From Opitutia bacterium Tous-C4FEB (lineage in GTDB: Bacteria; Verrucomicrobiota; Verrucomicrobiia; Opitutales; Opitutaceae), in contig NEVA01000002.1 of assembly GCA_002304445.1 (NCBI GenBank), positions 62,001 to 126,000 on the forward strand: a stretch of 64,000 nucleotides of DNA, read 5' to 3'. This document shows positions 53,538 through 61,089 of this stretch, piece after piece. Made by a program: the position numbers and the translations under genes. A model generated the notes under the pieces. It had not been told where the DNA came from, ran no database searches, and saw only the letters and a program-made list of their open reading frames with translations. How positions within the stretch are numbered: the first letter of the stretch is position 1; each line of letters starts with the position of its first letter.

Positions 53538-54629
53538 ATGTTATTTAAATTTCTCCAGCGTTGCAGTGTCGGCCTATGCTCAGCGGGGCGGCGGGCGATA
53601 GGGCGGGGGCGGACGTGGTTGCTTGCGCGGCCAGCCTTGGCGGCATGGATTTTTCCGGCCGACGATGACTCGCCTGAGGCGCGGTTTCGGGAGTTTAACG
53701 GCTGGTATTTCGCCAATTTTCACGAGCAGGAAAAAATGTTGGCCGACCGGCCGCGGATGAATTTCTACCACGCCGCGATCGCCCGGCACATCCAGCCCGG
53801 GGACCGTGTGATCGACTTGGGGACGGGCACGGGGATATTGGCGGCGTTTGCCGCACGGCGTGGGGCGGCTCAAGTTTACGCGGTGGATCACTCGGAGATT
53901 TTGCGTCACGCGAAGACCTTGGCTGTGGAGAATGGGATTCAAAACGTGGAGTTCATCGCGTTGCACAGCTCGAAGTTGGAGACGACGGAGAAGGTCGACG
54001 TGATTTTGCACGAGCAGATGGGGGACTGCCTCTTCGACGAAGCGATGGTCGCGAATGTTTGCGACCTGCGCGACCGCTTGCTGAAGCCCGGCGGGCTGAT
54101 CTTGCCGAGCTGTTTTGATCTCTACTGCGAGCCGGTGAAATTAGACGACACCCGGCACGTGCCATTTATTTGGGAACTGGAGGTCCACGGATTCGACTAC
54201 TCGTCGCTGGGTCGGCAACGGCCGCAAGAGCCGGGTTATTATCACCTGCGGAGCTGCGACCCGAACTACGTGGAGCACTTTCTCGGCGAGCCCGAGCCGG
54301 TGCTCTCAGTGGATCTGCACACGGTGCAGGAGTCGGAGGTGCCGTTGGAGCTGAATTTCACGCGCACGGTCGTGAATGCGGGGCGGCTAGACGGCTATGC
54401 GGTATATTTTCGGGCCCGGGTGGATGCGGATCTGAGCCTGAGTTCGGGCCCGCATGATGCGAAGCGGGCTCCGCATTGGGGGTATCGGATTCTGCGCACC
54501 GACCGCGATGATTTTGCGGTGGGCGATGTGATCGAGATTCGGCTCAAGGTGGAGCGCTGGCCGGACTTGGACACATGGCGTTGGAGCCAGGTGAAGCGCT
54601 CGGCGGTCACGGGGGCCGAGGTGGGCTAA
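53538..54629 (+). CDS. PRMT-like (protein arginine methyltransferase-type) SAM methyltransferase
   Basis: A 363-residue class I methyltransferase closely resembling eukaryotic protein arginine methyltransferases. Residues 57-75 give WYFANFHEQEKMLADRPR, comparable with the YF...H.EML region of PRMT1. Motif I is VIDLGTGTGILAAFAARRGA (91-110), with post-I VYAVDHSE. The double-E loop is ILHEQMGDCLFDEAM with Glu159 and Glu168, the arginine-binding pair. LLKPGGLILP follows, then a beta-barrel, and an HW pair (313-314, PHWGYRIL) stands where PRMTs have the THW loop. A basic 40-residue N-terminus precedes it. Substrate unknown. The start ATG 53538 is the best in frame, though a later one cannot be excluded. 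Confidence 0.8.
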   Translation: MLFKFLQRCSVGLCSAGRRAIGRGRTWLLARPALAAWIFPADDDSPEARFREFNGWYFANFHEQEKMLADRPRMNFYHAAIARHIQPGDRVIDLGTGTGILAAFAARRGAAQVYAVDHSEILRHAKTLAVENGIQNVEFIALHSSKLETTEKVDVILHEQMGDCLFDEAMVANVCDLRDRLLKPGGLILPSCFDLYCEPVKLDDTRHVPFIWELEVHGFDYSSLGRQRPQEPGYYHLRSCDPNYVEHFLGEPEPVLSVDLHTVQESEVPLELNFTRTVVNAGRLDGYAVYFRARVDADLSLSSGPHDAKRAPHWGYRILRTDRDDFAVGDVIEIRLKVERWPDLDTWRWSQVKRSAVTGAEVG

Positions 54630-54630
54630 G

Positions 54631-54659
54631 GCGGTGGCTTTCAGGGCTGGGGCCACCGC
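54631..54659. terminator. Candidate bidirectional hairpin between convergent genes
   Basis: GCGGTGGC (54631-54638) and GCCACCGC (54652-54659) pair perfectly around a 13-base loop that contains the trmO stop codon. It begins right after the PRMT-like stop. No T-run follows, so terminator function is uncertain. Confidence 0.4.
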
Positions 54660-55441
54660 GCGAGAAAATCGAGTTGTGCGGCACAGTCAGGCAGCCCTTC
54701 GCGCTTTGGATCGGTCAGAAAACGCGCTGGGAAACCGGCGTCGAGGGCGGTGACGGTGACTTGGTGTCCGTTGACGGTAAAAAACGCCCGCCAGGCGCCG
54801 CAGCCGATTTCATATAAATCATTCCGACGGCGGCGGATGCGTCGGGTGCGGTGAGGTGAAGGATCGCGGGCGAGCAATTCGTGGAGGCGCGGGGAGAAAT
54901 CGATCTGCCAAGCGGCGCGCAGCCACTCGGCCTGGGTGGTGGCGAGCGGCGAAAACTGCACGGTGAACTGCGGCGGCGAAGCCATGAGCGCGTCGACGGC
55001 GTCGATCCAACCGGCGCGCTCATCGGGAAAACTGTCGTAGGCGGGGACGTAGGGTTTGAGATCGAAGACCGGTGTGCCGTCGACGAGGTCGCACTCGCCA
55101 AGAATGAGCGTGCGACCCTCGATGGCGATGAGTTGCACGGGCGTTAGGCCGATGGGATTGGGCCGGTGGGGTGAACGGGTGGCAAAAACGCCACGGCTCT
55201 GGGCGGGACCGCGGGGTGGGACGACTTGGGTGCGCCAGGTAGTGTTGCGATGGAACCACCAGACGAGCCACACCCGGGAAAAGCCGGCGAGATCGCGGAG
55301 CGCCTGCTCGTAGTTTTGGTCGGGCAGGAGTTCGAGGACATTGTGCTCGGGCAGTTGCTCCGAGGGCTGGTGCAGGGCTTGAAACTTCACCTGTTTGCCG
55401 GTGCGGATGTAGCCGATGGGCTGGAGCGTGAGTTCGGACAT
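54641..55441 (-). CDS. trmO: tRNA (N6-threonylcarbamoyladenosine-37) methyltransferase TrmO family
   Basis: A 266-residue protein of the TsaA/YaeB/TrmO family, which methylates t6A37 in some threonine tRNAs using SAM. The family core is LQPIGYIRTGKQVKFQALHQPSEQ at the N-terminus, LAGFSRVWLVWWFHRN, the signature GVFATRSPHRPNPIGLTPVQL, and DLKPYVPAYDSFPDERAGW. A C-terminal extension (about residues 180-266) carries a second conserved part seen in the E. coli protein. ATG 55441 (MSELTLQPIGYI) is chosen over an open frame further upstream. It is convergent with the PRMT-like gene. Confidence 0.92.
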   Translation of the reverse strand: MSELTLQPIGYIRTGKQVKFQALHQPSEQLPEHNVLELLPDQNYEQALRDLAGFSRVWLVWWFHRNTTWRTQVVPPRGPAQSRGVFATRSPHRPNPIGLTPVQLIAIEGRTLILGECDLVDGTPVFDLKPYVPAYDSFPDERAGWIDAVDALMASPPQFTVQFSPLATTQAEWLRAAWQIDFSPRLHELLARDPSPHRTRRIRRRRNDLYEIGCGAWRAFFTVNGHQVTVTALDAGFPARFLTDPKREGLPDCAAQLDFLARWPQP

Positions 55442-55550
55442 GCCGGGATTTTCTTGGGGCCGGGGCCGAGGGCCGTCGAGGGCGGAGTTTTGGGCGATTA
55501 TTGCCGTGATGCGGGATTGACGCAGGGGCGGGTTTGACGGGAATCGGGGG

Positions 55551-55883
55551 ATGGCTCTCACCGACATCAAAATCGAAATTCTAAAAACCGGCACCGGCGC
55601 TTCGCCAAAAAAGGGCAAGTCCGTCACGGTTCACTATACTGGCACCTTCGAGGACGGGAAAAAATTTGATAGCTCCGTCGACCGCAACGAGCCCTTCACC
55701 TTTGTGCTGGGCGCCGGTCAAGTGATCGCGGGTTGGGATCTTGGCGTCGCTACGATGAAGGTCGGCGACAAAGTCAAAATGACGCTGCCGCATCATCTGG
55801 CCTACGGGGAGCACGGCTACCCGGGTGCGATTCCGCCGCGGGCTACGCTGATTTTTGAAGTGGAACTGCTTTCGGTCGGTTGA
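55551..55883 (+). CDS. FKBP-type peptidyl-prolyl cis-trans isomerase
   Basis: A 110-residue single-domain FKBP without a signal peptide, so cytosolic. It has VHYTGTFEDGKKFDSSVDR, FTFVLGAGQVIAGWDLGVATMKVGDKV and YGEHGYPGAIPPRATLIF, with the aromatic active-site residues in place. It is short, complete and close to eukaryotic FKBP12 in length. It lies 22 bases before the S4-domain gene and probably forms an operon with it. Confidence 0.95.
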   Translation: MALTDIKIEILKTGTGASPKKGKSVTVHYTGTFEDGKKFDSSVDRNEPFTFVLGAGQVIAGWDLGVATMKVGDKVKMTLPHHLAYGEHGYPGAIPPRATLIFEVELLSVG

Positions 55884-55905
55884 GTGAACGGATAAGTTTT
55901 TCCTG

Positions 55906-56157
55906 ATGCCGACGACGAAAGCTGAACCAAGCGAACCCACAGTGGTGACCGTGCGCGAAGAGCCGATCGAGCTGTGCCAGCTTTTGAAATTTGCCGGGCT
56001 GACCGATTCGGGCGGCGAGGCGAAGCAAGTCATCAGCGAGGGCAAAGTGCGGCTGAACGGCGTCGTAGAGACGCAGAAACGCAAAAAAGTGCGGGCCGGC
56101 GACCGGGTGGCTTTCGGCGACGAGACGCTGGTGGTGGCGGTGGGCTCGGGCGGATGA
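55906..56157 (+). CDS. S4-domain RNA-binding protein
   Basis: An 83-residue protein with one S4 RNA-binding domain (about residues 24-78): LCQLLKFAGLTDSGGEAKQVISEGKVRLNGVVETQKRKKVRAGD across helix-strand-helix, as in YbcJ/YaaA-type proteins. Such proteins bind structured RNA, often in ribosome quality control or assembly; the precise role here is unknown. It is preceded by the FKBP gene. ATG 56 codons before the core is the only good start. Confidence 0.85.
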   Translation: MPTTKAEPSEPTVVTVREEPIELCQLLKFAGLTDSGGEAKQVISEGKVRLNGVVETQKRKKVRAGDRVAFGDETLVVAVGSGG

Positions 56158-56199
56158 GGCTCGAGCGCGGATTGGGCGCTGATTGAGCGCGGGCTTGGG

Positions 56200-56222
56200 G
56201 GGCGGGTCGGAGACCCTGCCCT
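56200..56222. repeat. REP-like palindrome, 23 bases, copy 1
   Basis: A GGGTC-GGA-GACCC hairpin extended by GGGC/GCCC with one bulged T. The same 23 bases occur exactly at 63296-63318. This copy lies 3 bases from the argA stop (minus strand). Confidence 0.75.
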
Positions 56223-56225
56223 ACT

Positions 56226-57593
56226 TTAGGCGAGGTGCTTGACGAGGACTTTGGCGTTGCGGCCGTTGTCTTCGTAAAGCTTTAGACGGGTCTCGGGCAG
56301 CGCGTCCTTGGTGGTTTCCTCAAAACTGCAAACGTTGGTGAAAAAACCGAAGCTCTGGGTCGAAAGTGCGAGGACGGTGGTGACGCCGCGCTCCTTGGCT
56401 TGGAGGCAGGCGTATTCGACCATTTTTTTGCCGATGCCGCGGTTATGGTAAAACGGCAGCACGTAAAGCGAACCAACTTCAGCGAGTTGGGGTTTGTCGG
56501 GGTAAGTATAGAGGGTGACGCAGGCGATGATGTTTTCGTCGATTTCGAAGACGAAGAACTGGTCGATATTTTTCTCGATGGCCTGCTGGGTGCGGTGGAG
56601 CAACTCCTCGCGCTTTACGGCGGCGCGGGTTAGATTGTAGATCAGGCGAACGTCCCGCTTGGTGGCTTTGCGGATCTGCTGGTAGTCGTTACCGTAGACG
56701 AGCGAACCCACGCCCTCGTTGGAAAAGATTTCGTTGAGCAAGCCGTCGAAAATGCGGCCGTCGACGATGTGCACGCGCGGGGTGCCGTTCTCGATGGCCT
56801 TGATGGCGTGCTCGGCTTTGGAGCGCACGGCCTCGGCGATATGTTCGGGGTGGGAATCGATGAGCTTTTTCAGCGCTTCGACGGCGATCTCGCGGCGAAC
56901 GGTGCCGCTGACTTCCAAGCCGGCGTGCGGTGTGAGGTAGATGATTTTGGTCGCGTGGAGGGCCTCGGCGACCTCGGCCGCGAGGAGGTCGGAATTGACG
57001 CGGAGGGATTTGCCGTCGGGTCCGAAGGCGACCGGCGTGATGACGGGCACGACCTGTTGGGCGATGAGTTCGCTGAGAAAATCTTTGTCGATCCGCTCGA
57101 CTTTGCCCGTGAGCTGTTGATCCACTCCCTTAATGATGCCGAGGGGAAGGGCGCGAACCGCGTTGGTGATTACCGCCTTCAGCGAATTCTGGGTGAGGCC
57201 TTCCAAAATGAGATGTGAAACCCGCGAGCCGGCCCGGATCGAAAGATCGAGCGTGGCTGCATCGGTGATCCCGGTGCCATCATGGCTGGTGATGGGAACG
57301 TTGCGAAGGATGGCGAGCTCGCGGAGCTGATGGCCGATACCGTGCACGAGCACGATCTTGATGCCGAGGCTGCGGAGGACGGCGATGTCGACGAGGAGAT
57401 TGTTGAAATTCTCGTCGGCGATGATGGCCCCGTCGATCGCGATGACGAAAATCTGGCCCTGAAAACGCGGGACGTATTTGAGGATGCCGCGCAGATCGTT
57501 GGGCTTGATCGTGGTGGCTTGGGCCGGGGCGGCGGGCGCGGCGACAGGGGCGGGCGCGGAAGCAGGGATAGAGGAGCCTTGGCCGTTGGGCAT
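56226..57593 (-). CDS. argA: N-acetylglutamate synthase (amino-acid kinase plus GNAT domain)
   Basis: A 455-residue enzyme that acetylates glutamate with acetyl-CoA, the first step of arginine synthesis. An Ala/Pro-rich N-terminus (about 1-35) is followed by the amino-acid kinase-fold domain (about 40-300: FVIAIDGAIIADENFNNLL, IVLVHGIGHQLR, VVPVITPVAFGPDGK) which usually binds feedback arginine, and a GNAT domain (about 310-455: EVGSLYVLPFYHNRGIGKKM, FGFFTNVCSFEE). It follows a small membrane protein gene by 38 bases on the same strand. ATG 57593 is chosen; an ATG 14 codons upstream is possible. Confidence 0.94.
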   Translation of the reverse strand: MPNGQGSSIPASAPAPVAAPAAPAQATTIKPNDLRGILKYVPRFQGQIFVIAIDGAIIADENFNNLLVDIAVLRSLGIKIVLVHGIGHQLRELAILRNVPITSHDGTGITDAATLDLSIRAGSRVSHLILEGLTQNSLKAVITNAVRALPLGIIKGVDQQLTGKVERIDKDFLSELIAQQVVPVITPVAFGPDGKSLRVNSDLLAAEVAEALHATKIIYLTPHAGLEVSGTVRREIAVEALKKLIDSHPEHIAEAVRSKAEHAIKAIENGTPRVHIVDGRIFDGLLNEIFSNEGVGSLVYGNDYQQIRKATKRDVRLIYNLTRAAVKREELLHRTQQAIEKNIDQFFVFEIDENIIACVTLYTYPDKPQLAEVGSLYVLPFYHNRGIGKKMVEYACLQAKERGVTTVLALSTQSFGFFTNVCSFEETTKDALPETRLKLYEDNGRNAKVLVKHLA

Positions 57594-57631
57594 GAGAGAG
57601 ACGGAGATTTGCGACGAAGCGGAGCGGCGCG

Positions 57632-58246
57632 TCAATTCACTTGCAGGGTCCAGGTGCGGGATGCCGTTTCGCCAACCAATGTGACTTTGTAGGTGCCGGG
57701 CTTAAGCGCACCGGCGGGGATCGAGAGGTGGACGACGCTCTCGCGGTTCCGGGCGAGCAGTTCGCCGTCGAGCCGCTCGAACGTGGGCACCAGCGTGAGC
57801 GTGTTGTCCTTCACATAGAGTTCGGCGCCGGAGAGCTGACGCTTGTTATCGGCCAACGCGCACGTGAACTGGATCGGGTAGGCGAGTAACGCACTCACGC
57901 TGGCGGCGGCGGCCACGCGGGTGATCGATGCCGGTAGGAGCGGGAGGTCGAGCAGCGTCGAGCGCAATTCGGCGGGCAGGCCGCCGGCCGTGGCGACGGA
58001 TTTGGCGCCTTCGGGCACGCCGGCGCCGTCGGCGGGGCGTTGCGCGGTGAGAGTGACGCGCTGGAAGCCTGCCGAAAGGAGGCGCATGACACCGGCGCGA
58101 TTTTTGGAATCCTGATAGGGGCGAAACGCCGGGCTTTCCTTGCGGTAGTGGAGCGTCAGGTAGGTGTACGCGCCGAGCGAAACAACAATGACGAGGACCA
58201 CCCACTTCATGGGCCAAGGTTTACGTTCAGGAAGAGTGCCGCGCAT
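57632..58246 (-). CDS. Membrane-anchored hypothetical protein upstream of argA
   Basis: A 204-residue protein I do not recognise. A single N-terminal transmembrane helix (KWVVLVIVVSLGAYTYLTL) anchors it. The rest is periplasmic in outline: an Ala-rich middle and a C-terminal Ig-like beta domain (LYVKDNTLTLVPTFERL, GTYKVTLVGETASRTWTLQV). ATG 58246 or 58210 (MKWVV) may be the start; the frame extends over the divergent proS gene without coding character. It is the first gene of the unit with argA and divergent from proS. Confidence 0.65.
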   Translation of the reverse strand: MRGTLPERKPWPMKWVVLVIVVSLGAYTYLTLHYRKESPAFRPYQDSKNRAGVMRLLSAGFQRVTLTAQRPADGAGVPEGAKSVATAGGLPAELRSTLLDLPLLPASITRVAAAASVSALLAYPIQFTCALADNKRQLSGAELYVKDNTLTLVPTFERLDGELLARNRESVVHLSIPAGALKPGTYKVTLVGETASRTWTLQVN

Positions 58247-58282
58247 GGATGAGCGGGGGATTAATCGCGGCGCCGGTGAATC

Positions 58283-58300
58283 GCGCAAATAAATTTGCGC
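58283..58300. promoter_or_regulatory. 18-base operator-like palindrome between proS and the divergent unit
   Basis: GCGCAAAT-AA-ATTTGCGC is a perfect 8-bp inverted repeat with a 2-base centre, in the 87-base gap between the divergent start codons. Its size and symmetry fit a dimeric regulator site that could serve both directions. Confidence 0.5.
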
Positions 58301-58333
58301 AGAGCCGGGGGCGCTGCTTCGTTGCCCGGCTGC

Positions 58334-60100
58334 ATGAAGTTCTGGTCCCAGTATTTTGTCCCTACGCTCAAAGAAAGTCCGGCTGACGCCGAGATCGCAT
58401 CGCACAAGCTGCTCGTGCGCGCCGGCCTGGTGCGCAAGCTCGGCGGCGGGCTTTACACCTACATGCCGCTCGGTCTGCGGGTGATGCAGAAACTCACGCA
58501 GCTCTGCCGCGAGGAGATCGAGGCCGGCGGAGGCATCGAGCTTTGGATGCCGCACGTGCATCCGGTGGAAAACTGGGAGCAGGGGCCGCGTTGGGCGGCG
58601 GCGCGCGAGATCATGTTTCGCACGGACAGCGCCGGAGCGGGCAAGGGCCGCAGCAAGGAGCCGGAGTTTGTGCTCGGGCCGACGCACGAGGAAGTCATCA
58701 CGCCGCTGGTGAAGCAGGAGATCACAAGCTACCGCGATCTGCCGAAGAATTTTTTCCAAATCGCGACAAAGTTCCGCAACGAGATCCGGCCACGGTTCGG
58801 CCTGATGCGGGCGCGCGAGTTCGTGATGATGGACGCATATTCGTTCGACGCGACCGACGACGGCGCGGTGAAGAGCTACTTCGCGATGAAGTCCGCGTAT
58901 GAGAAGTTTTTCAAGCGCGTGGGCGTGCAGGCGATCGCAGTTGAGGCCGACACCGGCGTGATGGGCGGCAGTTTTTCCCACGAGTTTATGGTGCCGGCGG
59001 AGATCGGCGACGACGACGTGATCTACAGCGATGCCGGTTATGCGGCCAACCGCGAGAAGGCGACGAGCGCGCTTGTGCCGAAAGATTTCGCCGACGCCGC
59101 CCAAGTGGGCCCGGTCGAAGAGTTCGCCACGCCGGGCGTGGTCACGATCGCGGCGTTGGCAGCGGCGCCGTTCAATGTGGCGGCCGATCAGCAATTCAAG
59201 ACGCTCGTCTACGTCGGCGACGGGAAGCCGTTTATCGTGATTTTGCGCGGCAGCGACGAACTCGAAGAAGCGAAGCTCGGCTCGCTGGGATTCACCTTGT
59301 GTCGCGCGGCGACGCCGGAGGAAATCGAGCCGGTGCTCGGCGCGAAACCGGGCAGCCTAGGCGCGGTCAAAGGCACGTTTAAGAACGGCGATGCGCTTGC
59401 GGGCGTGTTTGCGGACCATGCGATCCGGCTCATCGGCAACGGCACGACCGGCGCGAACAAAGACGGGTTCCATTTGCGGAACGTCAATGTAACGCGCGAC
59501 CTCGCGATCACGAAGTTTGGCGATTTCCGCCGGGTGCGGCCGGGCGAACCCTGTCCGCAGTCGGGCCAGCCCTTGCAAGTGCGGCGCGGCATCGAGGTCG
59601 GCCATATCTTCAAGCTCGGCACCAAATATTCGGAAAAATTCGGCGCGGTCTATACCGACGACCAGAAGCAGTCGCACTTGATGGTGATGGGCTGCTTCGG
59701 CATCGGCATCAGCCGCACGATGCAGGCGGTGATCGAGCAAAGCCACGATGCCGACGGCATCGTATGGCCGTGGAACGTGGCGCCATTCCAAGTGCTGATC
59801 TGCGTGCTCGATCCGGATTCGCCCGAGGCGATGGGGCTCGCGAAGAAACTCGGGGCCGTGGCGGAGCAGGCGGGCGCGGATGTGCTCGTCGACGAACGCG
59901 CGGAGCGGCCGGGCGTGAAATTCAAAGACGCCGATCTCATTGGCATTCCGCTGCGGATCACGATCGGCAGCAAGGGGCTCAGAGATGGGATCGTCGAGCT
60001 GAAGGCGCGTAATTCCAAAGATGTCGCCAAGGTGCCCTTGGCGGAAATCGAGGCCCGACTCGCGTCTGCCGTGGCCGAGGCGAAGGCGAAGTCGGCATGA
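58334..60100 (+). CDS. proS: Prolyl-tRNA synthetase, bacterial type with editing domain
   Basis: A 588-residue class II synthetase. Class II motifs 1-3 are seen (LPKNFFQIATKFRNEIRPRFGLMRAREF motif 2, GCFGIGISRTMQAVIEQ motif 3), and an INS editing insert covers about residues 220-400, marking the prokaryote-type form that clears Ala-tRNA-Pro. The C-terminal anticodon-binding domain ends in GSKGLRDGIVELKAR. ATG 58334 (MKFWSQYFVPTLKE) is the canonical start. Its stop overlaps the clpS start by ATGA, so it is coupled to the ClpS/DUF2017 pair. Confidence 0.96.
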   Translation: MKFWSQYFVPTLKESPADAEIASHKLLVRAGLVRKLGGGLYTYMPLGLRVMQKLTQLCREEIEAGGGIELWMPHVHPVENWEQGPRWAAAREIMFRTDSAGAGKGRSKEPEFVLGPTHEEVITPLVKQEITSYRDLPKNFFQIATKFRNEIRPRFGLMRAREFVMMDAYSFDATDDGAVKSYFAMKSAYEKFFKRVGVQAIAVEADTGVMGGSFSHEFMVPAEIGDDDVIYSDAGYAANREKATSALVPKDFADAAQVGPVEEFATPGVVTIAALAAAPFNVAADQQFKTLVYVGDGKPFIVILRGSDELEEAKLGSLGFTLCRAATPEEIEPVLGAKPGSLGAVKGTFKNGDALAGVFADHAIRLIGNGTTGANKDGFHLRNVNVTRDLAITKFGDFRRVRPGEPCPQSGQPLQVRRGIEVGHIFKLGTKYSEKFGAVYTDDQKQSHLMVMGCFGIGISRTMQAVIEQSHDADGIVWPWNVAPFQVLICVLDPDSPEAMGLAKKLGAVAEQAGADVLVDERAERPGVKFKDADLIGIPLRITIGSKGLRDGIVELKARNSKDVAKVPLAEIEARLASAVAEAKAKSA

Positions 60101-60402
60101 CGCGAGCGGGGCCAAAAGACTCTTCGTCCACCGAGACGATCAGCCACACCGAGCTGAAACTCAGCGGAGTTTGGCGTGTCGTGGTGCTGAATGATCCGGT
60201 GAATCTGATGTCCTATGTGATGATGGTTTTTAAAAAAATCTTCGGCTTCAGCGAAACCGTGGCGCGTCGGCACATGCTGGAAGTCCACGAGCAGGGCCGC
60301 TCGGTGGTCTGGAGCGGGCTGCGCGAGAAAGCGGAGGCCTACGTCTACACTTTGCAGCAATGGCACCTCACTGCGGTGGTCGAATCTGATGAAACGCATT
60401 GA
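60097..60402 (+). CDS. clpS: ClpS adaptor of the ClpAP/ClpCP protease
   Basis: A 101-residue N-recognin that hands N-degron substrates to the Clp protease. The N-terminal tail of about 25 residues is flexible; the core has VVVLNDPVNLMSYVMMVFKKIF and the partner-binding helix ARRHMLEVHEQGRSVV. The conserved pocket residues in the NDPVN and HMLEVH segments are intact. It overlaps proS by four bases and the next gene by 14, so all three are made from one transcript. Confidence 0.93.
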   Translation: MTRAGPKDSSSTETISHTELKLSGVWRVVVLNDPVNLMSYVMMVFKKIFGFSETVARRHMLEVHEQGRSVVWSGLREKAEAYVYTLQQWHLTAVVESDETH

Positions 60403-60850
60403 AGTCAAACTCAGCCTACCGGTGGTGGCGCCGTTGCTGGATGTGATCCGCCAACTGGCGGACGGGCTGGGTCAAAAACTCGCGGCGCCGCAGGACTTGG
60501 GTGATATCGACCAGGAGTTTCGCGACGCGTGGGTGGGCGACCTGCTGGAAGGCCAGAACAAGGACGTGAAGGCGCTGCTGGCGTTGTTCGATGACGAGTT
60601 CTTCGCCGAAGGTATCGTGGCTTTCGACGAAGAGAACGCGGAACCAATCGTTCGCGCGTGTGCGGCGGTGCGGCTCCGGTTGCGCGAAGTTTATCTGAAA
60701 GGGCTCGACGACGATGCGCTGGAAGGCGGCGAAGTGGAGTTGGAGCAGATGAGCGAGGCGGTGCGAAAGGCCTTTATGTGCTACCTCTTTTTGGCGACGG
60801 TGCAGGAGCTCATCATCCAGCATCTGGATTCGAGCATCATCGAATCGTGA
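60389..60850 (+). CDS. DUF2017-family protein, ClpS neighbour
   Basis: A 153-residue acidic helical protein of the DUF2017 type. In Actinobacteria DUF2017 genes lie directly after clpS, and the same order here supports the assignment. Features are VIRQLADGLGQ, ALLALFDDEFF, RLRLREVYLKGL and YLFLATVQELIIQHLD. The function is unknown, but the linkage suggests a role with the Clp adaptor or protease. It overlaps clpS by 14 bases. It is followed by a 6S-like RNA gene, whose promoter begins 8 bases after the stop. Confidence 0.75.
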   Translation: MKRIEVKLSLPVVAPLLDVIRQLADGLGQKLAAPQDLGDIDQEFRDAWVGDLLEGQNKDVKALLALFDDEFFAEGIVAFDEENAEPIVRACAAVRLRLREVYLKGLDDDALEGGEVELEQMSEAVRKAFMCYLFLATVQELIIQHLDSSIIES

Positions 60851-60857
60851 TTGGCGT

Positions 60858-60885
60858 TTGACGGCGGTGGGGTGCGACCTAGGTT
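60858..60885 (+). promoter_or_regulatory. Sigma-70-type promoter of the 6S-like RNA
   Basis: TTGACG (60858-60863) and TAGGTT (60880-60885) are 16 bases apart and 7 bases before the G at 60893, where the closing stem of the RNA starts. The -35 box is strong and the -10 box weak. Confidence 0.55.
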
Positions 60886-60892
60886 TTGCGCC

Positions 60893-61085
60893 GACACCCT
60901 GCAGTGTTCGAGGTGCTTTCAATAACTGCTCTTTGCCTTAGAATTATTACGGGAGCCAAGACCGTCGCGGAAGATGCTAGGCCGTAAATCGGAAAGCAGA
61001 CGCTGCGGAGGAGGCGCCCACCTTAACCTAAAAAGGTCCTGAGCCTTTGGGCATACGGCACAGGCGGGGTGTCATTTTTCTTTTT
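60893..61085 (+). ncRNA. ssrS: 6S RNA-like structured RNA
   Basis: A roughly 181-base structured RNA plus a T-rich tail, the size of 6S RNA. GACACCCTGC (60893-60902) pairs with GCGGGGTGTC (61064-61073) in a 10-bp closing stem, and an inner GTGC/GCAC pair follows. An AU-rich 5' bubble strand (about 60917-60952) faces a 3' strand with the hairpin AAAGG/CCTTT and a CCACCTTAACC segment much like the 3' strand of proteobacterial 6S RNAs. A terminal stem GGGAGCC/GGCGCCC closes the apical arm. The closing stem runs into ATTTTTCTTTTT, an intrinsic terminator. 6S RNA binds the housekeeping RNA polymerase by mimicking an open promoter. The polB ATG is 5 bases after the tail. Confidence 0.62.
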
Positions 61086-61089
61086 CTGT

